Of a stretch of DNA of 64,000 nt, positions 61,044 through 64,000 are shown piece by piece. The notes beneath the pieces are model-generated. The model ran no database searches. It was not told the origin of the DNA and worked only from the letters and a program-made list of their open reading frames with translations. The position numbers and the translations under genes are program-made. Position 1 is the first letter of the stretch. Every line of letters begins with the position of its first letter. The DNA lies in the NCBI GenBank assembly GCA_963750495.1, contig CAVVQV010000004.1, positions 930,001-994,000 on the forward strand, given 5' to 3'. Origin of the DNA: JANLYC01 sp963750495. GTDB taxonomy: Bacteria; Actinomycetota; Actinomycetes; Propionibacteriales; Nocardioidaceae.

Positions 61044-63304
61044 CGCGGTTCCGAACCGGGCGCGAGGGACGCGGCGAGCGCATCCACTCGTCGCAGCTGT
61101 CCGATGAGGTCGTCTCGCCGAACGGGCTTGATCAGGTACGCCGAGGCGCCCAGGGCCAACCCGCGCTGCCTTTCGTCGACGACCGACGCCACGATCACAG
61201 GGATGTCCATCGTGCGCTCATCGCTCTTGAGGGCGGAGAGCACCTCCCACCCGTCCAGGCGCGGGAGCCGGATGTCCAGGATCACGGCCGCCGGCTGCAC
61301 GCGCCGAACCGCCTCGAGGCCCTCGACCCCGTCCCGGGCCACGACCACCTCGACGTTCGCGGCGGACAGGTACGCCGTGAGCAGGTCGCGCGACGGGGCA
61401 TCGTCCTCGATCAACACCACGCTGGCATGTTCGTGTTCGCCCGCACCCGCAGGGCCGGCGAAGGTCGTGGCCCGGTCGCGGAGTGGCACCGAGAACGAGA
61501 AGGTGCTGCCCTCACCGACGACACTGTCCAACCACAGACGCCCGCCCATCAGCTCGACGATCCGCCGCGACAAGGTGAGACCGAGCCCCGTGCCCTCCTC
61601 ACTGGTGGCGCCGCGGCCGCCCTGTTGGAAGGACTCGAAGATGCGTTCCCGGTCGGCAGCCTGGACACCGATGCCCGAGTCGGTCACCGACACGACGAGC
61701 TCATCGCCCACGATCCGCGCGCGTGCCAGCACGGTGCCGCCATCAGGGGTGAACTTCACGGCGTTCGACATCAAGTTGACGACGACCTGCTTGAAACGGA
61801 GCTCGTCGGTGTCGACCGAGCCGACCTGCGCATCACAGTCGAACGTCAGCTCGATCGCGTGCGTCATCGCTCGTTCGCGGACGAGCGAGAGCCCGTACTC
61901 CAGAGCGGACCGCACGTCGAACTCCGACGGCTCGAGCTCCATCCGTCCGGCCTCGACCTTGGACAGGTCCAGGATCTCGTTGAGCAGCTCCAGGAGATGC
62001 TTGCCCGAGCTCCAGATGTCGCGCAGGTACTCTTCCTGACGATCGTTGATGTCGCCGAACATCCGCTCGAGGAGCACCTCGGAGAAGCCCAGCACCGCGT
62101 TCAGCGGCGTACGGAGCTCGTGGGACATGCTCGCCAGGAACTCGGACTTGTGCCGGCTCGCGACCTCGAGCTCGGCCGACTTGTGCTCCAGCTCTCGGTA
62201 GAGCCGGGCGTTCACCAGGGCGAGCGCACACTGACTGGCGAACGTCTCGAGCAGGTCGCTGATGTCGGGCGAGAACGTCCCGGGTTCGCGGCGTCGCACC
62301 ACCAGGGCACCGACGATCTTCCCCTCACGCAGCATCGGGACCGCGAGCAGGGACCGCCAGCCCGCCGCCGTCAGGATGGAGATATGGGGGTCGGGGGGCT
62401 CCGTCGTGAGGTCTTCTGCCTGCACGGGGCGCCCTTCGCGCGCCGCACGACCGACAAGAGTGTCATCGAGCCCGACCTGCGTGCCCCGCAGTGCTTGCAG
62501 CACGGCCTCGCTCGTCGCGAGCGCGGTCCGCACCCGGAAGCAGCGCGCCTCCTCGTCGTACTCCATCATCGAGCCACCGTCGGTCCCGGAGAGCTCGACA
62601 GCGAGGCTGACGATCGTGGACAAGACCTCGTCGAGGTCGAGGCTCGAGCTCACCACCTGGCTGACCTCGCCGAGCGCCTCGAGCTGCTCGACCTTGCGCG
62701 CGAACTGTGCGGTGCGCTCCTCGAGCGCACTGACGAGCTGGACCTGGTGAATGGCGACCGCAGCCTGAATGGCGAATGTCGTGAGCAGCTCACAGGACCG
62801 GTCATCGAAGGGATCGACCCGATAGCGCATCAGCAGCAGCACGCCGACAACCTTGCCGTCGAGCAGCATCGGCGCGCCCAAGGTGGTCCGGTGCCCGATG
62901 ATGCGCTGCAGCTCCGGTCGCCCGTACTCCGGATCGGCCAGGACATCGGTGATCTGCTGGGTCCTGCGATCGAGCGCAACGCGTCCGAGCATCGTGTCCC
63001 GGTCGAGCAGCACCGGATGCTCGCTCACCCACGCCTCGTAGCCGGGGATCTCATGCGAGGCACTGGCCAGCCGGAAGCGATCCCCGTCGAGCAGCTGGAG
63101 CTGCGAAATGTCGGCACGGCAGAGGTCGCGGACACTGCTGACGATGGTCCCGAGCACCGCCTCGGGATCCGAGGCCGACCGCCCGAGGGCGGTGAGCACC
63201 TCGTTCGTCGCCCGCAGCTGTTCGCGTGCTTTGCTCAGATCGAGCCGGAGGCGGTGGTCATTCGACTCCGACAGCCCCTCGGCCGAACGTCGCTCGTCGT
63301 GCAT
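61040..63304 (-). CDS. Hybrid sensor histidine kinase (GAF-GAF-HisKA-HATPase-REC)
   Basis: 754 residues from the ATG at 63304 behind AGGAGGG; the longer open frame above it has no ribosome site. GAF1 ~40-190, GAF2 ~215-370, HisKA with His395 (SMSHELRTPLNAVLGFSEV), HATPase_c ~505-610 (VVNLMSNAVKFTPDGG, DSGIGV, GTGLGLTLSRRIVELMGG), and C-terminal receiver with Asp677 (AVILDIRLPRLDG). No membrane segment, so a cytoplasmic sensor. First gene of the operon. Confidence 0.94.
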   Translation of the reverse strand: MHDERRSAEGLSESNDHRLRLDLSKAREQLRATNEVLTALGRSASDPEAVLGTIVSSVRDLCRADISQLQLLDGDRFRLASASHEIPGYEAWVSEHPVLLDRDTMLGRVALDRRTQQITDVLADPEYGRPELQRIIGHRTTLGAPMLLDGKVVGVLLLMRYRVDPFDDRSCELLTTFAIQAAVAIHQVQLVSALEERTAQFARKVEQLEALGEVSQVVSSSLDLDEVLSTIVSLAVELSGTDGGSMMEYDEEARCFRVRTALATSEAVLQALRGTQVGLDDTLVGRAAREGRPVQAEDLTTEPPDPHISILTAAGWRSLLAVPMLREGKIVGALVVRRREPGTFSPDISDLLETFASQCALALVNARLYRELEHKSAELEVASRHKSEFLASMSHELRTPLNAVLGFSEVLLERMFGDINDRQEEYLRDIWSSGKHLLELLNEILDLSKVEAGRMELEPSEFDVRSALEYGLSLVRERAMTHAIELTFDCDAQVGSVDTDELRFKQVVVNLMSNAVKFTPDGGTVLARARIVGDELVVSVTDSGIGVQAADRERIFESFQQGGRGATSEEGTGLGLTLSRRIVELMGGRLWLDSVVGEGSTFSFSVPLRDRATTFAGPAGAGEHEHASVVLIEDDAPSRDLLTAYLSAANVEVVVARDGVEGLEAVRRVQPAAVILDIRLPRLDGWEVLSALKSDERTMDIPVIVASVVDERQRGLALGASAYLIKPVRRDDLIGQLRRVDALAASLAPGSEPR

Positions 63305-63383
63305 GGGGCCCTCCTGTCCGCTCTGGCGGAACGGCTGGCATGCCTTCGCGAGTGTGCTCGCGGTTAGGAGCGATAGCAACGCT

Positions 63384-63453
63384 CCGAGCGGGACCGAGCG
63401 GGACCGAGCAGGACCGAGCGGCACTGAGCGGCACTGAGCGGCACCGAGCGGAG
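63384..63453. repeat. Array of seven 10-base tandem repeats
   Basis: Units are CCGAGCGGGA, CCGAGCGGGA, CCGAGCAGGA, CCGAGCGGCA, CTGAGCGGCA, CTGAGCGGCA and CCGAGCGGAG. The 10-base period places each copy on the same helix face. It sits 80-150 bases upstream of the kinase start, where a promoter is expected, and could be a regulator array; it could also be a neutral slippage tract. Confidence 0.85.
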
Positions 63454-63508
63454 TCGTTCAGCGCGTCTCGGCGGCGATTCGGCTCACGCCCCGGCCCCGG
63501 CGGGTGGC

Positions 63509-64000
63509 TCAGGCGCGTGACAGCAGCCAGTCGTGGACCTCACCGAACTTCTCGCCGAGACTGAGGTGCCCCTCCCCGGCGAGCAGCATCGTCTCCGCGC
63601 CCGGCACCTCAGCGGCCAGCCACGTCCCGTGCGCGAAGGGCACCATCCGGTCCTCTTCGCCCTGACAGATCAGCACCGGTACGCCGATGGCGGCAGGCGA
63701 GAAACCCCAGTTGCGGGTGAACGCCAGGTCATCGTCGAGCCACCCGTCCACCCCCGGCCTCAACGCTTGCGACATCGAGGCGTGGAGTTGCTCGGCGTGC
63801 TCGCCGGTCAGCACTGCCTTGTCCACGTCCGGCAGCAGGCTCTCGAGCACCTGCGTCAGTTGTTCCGGTGTGGCGGCCAGCGTTTCGCGGCGCATCTCGT
63901 CCAGGAGCGGTCGCAGCAGCGGCTCCCCCTCCAGCGCCGCCGCAAACTCCTCGATGTTGCCCTCCCCCATGCCCGTCAGGAAGTCGAGGCCCTCGGTGTC
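63509..64000 (-). CDS. Alpha/beta hydrolase, C-terminal part (truncated by window edge)
   Basis: The frame is open to the right edge, so the N-terminus with the nucleophile elbow lies outside. The visible 163 residues include the cap region and the C-terminal strands: VPVLICQGEEDRMVPFAHG supplies the catalytic Asp and AGEGHLSLGEKF the catalytic His. Typical of esterase/proline-iminopeptidase-like alpha/beta hydrolases. Divergence or operon relation to the left is not clear. Confidence 0.85.
   Translation of the reverse strand, partial: DTEGLDFLTGMGEGNIEEFAAALEGEPLLRPLLDEMRRETLAATPEQLTQVLESLLPDVDKAVLTGEHAEQLHASMSQALRPGVDGWLDDDLAFTRNWGFSPAAIGVPVLICQGEEDRMVPFAHGTWLAAEVPGAETMLLAGEGHLSLGEKFGEVHDWLLSRA

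Noticed and set aside
61427..63367. 646-codon open frame antisense to the hybrid kinase
   Set aside because: Shadow frame caused by third-position GC bias; the kinase on the other strand has complete domain motifs.
63384..63453. Repeat tract considered as CRISPR
   Set aside because: Units are 10 bases with no spacers; no cas genes.

Overview
The window is about 70% G+C with Shine-Dalgarno-led ATG/GTG starts and densely overlapping operons, typical of a high-GC actinobacterium. Several markers point to Actinomycetia, probably Nocardioidaceae or a near relative: a mec-cysO-cysM sulfur-carrier cluster next to clpS, DUF2017, murI, an Rv1339-like phosphodiesterase, rph and rdgB; a DUF3039 gene; a c-di-AMP riboswitch before a C40 peptidase; and a tmRNA with the tag ADAKRTDFALAA. 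The genus is inferred. I see no prophage, CRISPR array, rRNA or intact insertion sequence.

Layout. 1-5.5 kb: a coiled-coil protein fragment, an ArsR-type regulator, a tiny secreted protein built from four GKTTAWE repeats, directly followed by a membrane GGDEF-EAL protein, then small secreted and membrane proteins. 5.5-12.5 kb: a DUF1501/DUF1800 exported pair, a MarR/MFS divergent pair with a duplicated palindromic operator, an aminopeptidase P homologue and LemA. 12.5-22.9 kb: a GroES-like protein, DUF3618, a peroxiredoxin, an odd tRNA with anticodon UAG, and the conserved block rdgB-rph ... MBL-murI ... cysM-cysO-mec-DUF2017-clpS. That block is interrupted by an ECF sigma/VOC pair, a secreted HNH nuclease and prs. 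22.9-32.7 kb: nicotinate/nicotinamide salvage (pncB, pncA), lactate or other monocarboxylate uptake and oxidation (lctP, a GlcD-like oxidase, DUF3311 plus an SSS symporter), and hppD with a divergent Lrp regulator.

32.7-44.2 kb: an SF2 helicase, a GAF-ANTAR regulator, an MFS transporter, an M43 protease, DUF3039, GH114, YqgE, malic enzyme, a DUF3048 lipoprotein, a riboswitch-controlled NlpC/P60 hydrolase and a YeeE-type sulfur transporter. 44.2-57.3 kb: a second GGDEF-EAL protein, a metallophosphoesterase lipoprotein, a NiCoT nickel/cobalt permease, two beta-propeller exported proteins, a frameshifted lipoprotein, a low-GC secreted protein and a large cyclase-AAA-TPR protein. 57.4-64 kb: tmRNA, then a tightly overlapped four-gene operon (hybrid histidine kinase, CheY-like receiver, receiver-cyclase, PGM1-type ATP-grasp peptide ligase), and a truncated alpha/beta hydrolase.

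The unifying theme is nucleotide second messengers: two c-di-GMP enzymes, a c-di-AMP riboswitch, two class III cyclases and an Rv1339-type cAMP phosphodiesterase. The most novel-looking items are the GKTTAWE repeat-peptide gene coupled to a c-di-GMP enzyme, the signalling operon ending in a PGM1-type peptide ligase, the class-I-shaped tRNA(UAG), and a dispersed hairpin whose two copies differ by a compensatory base pair.
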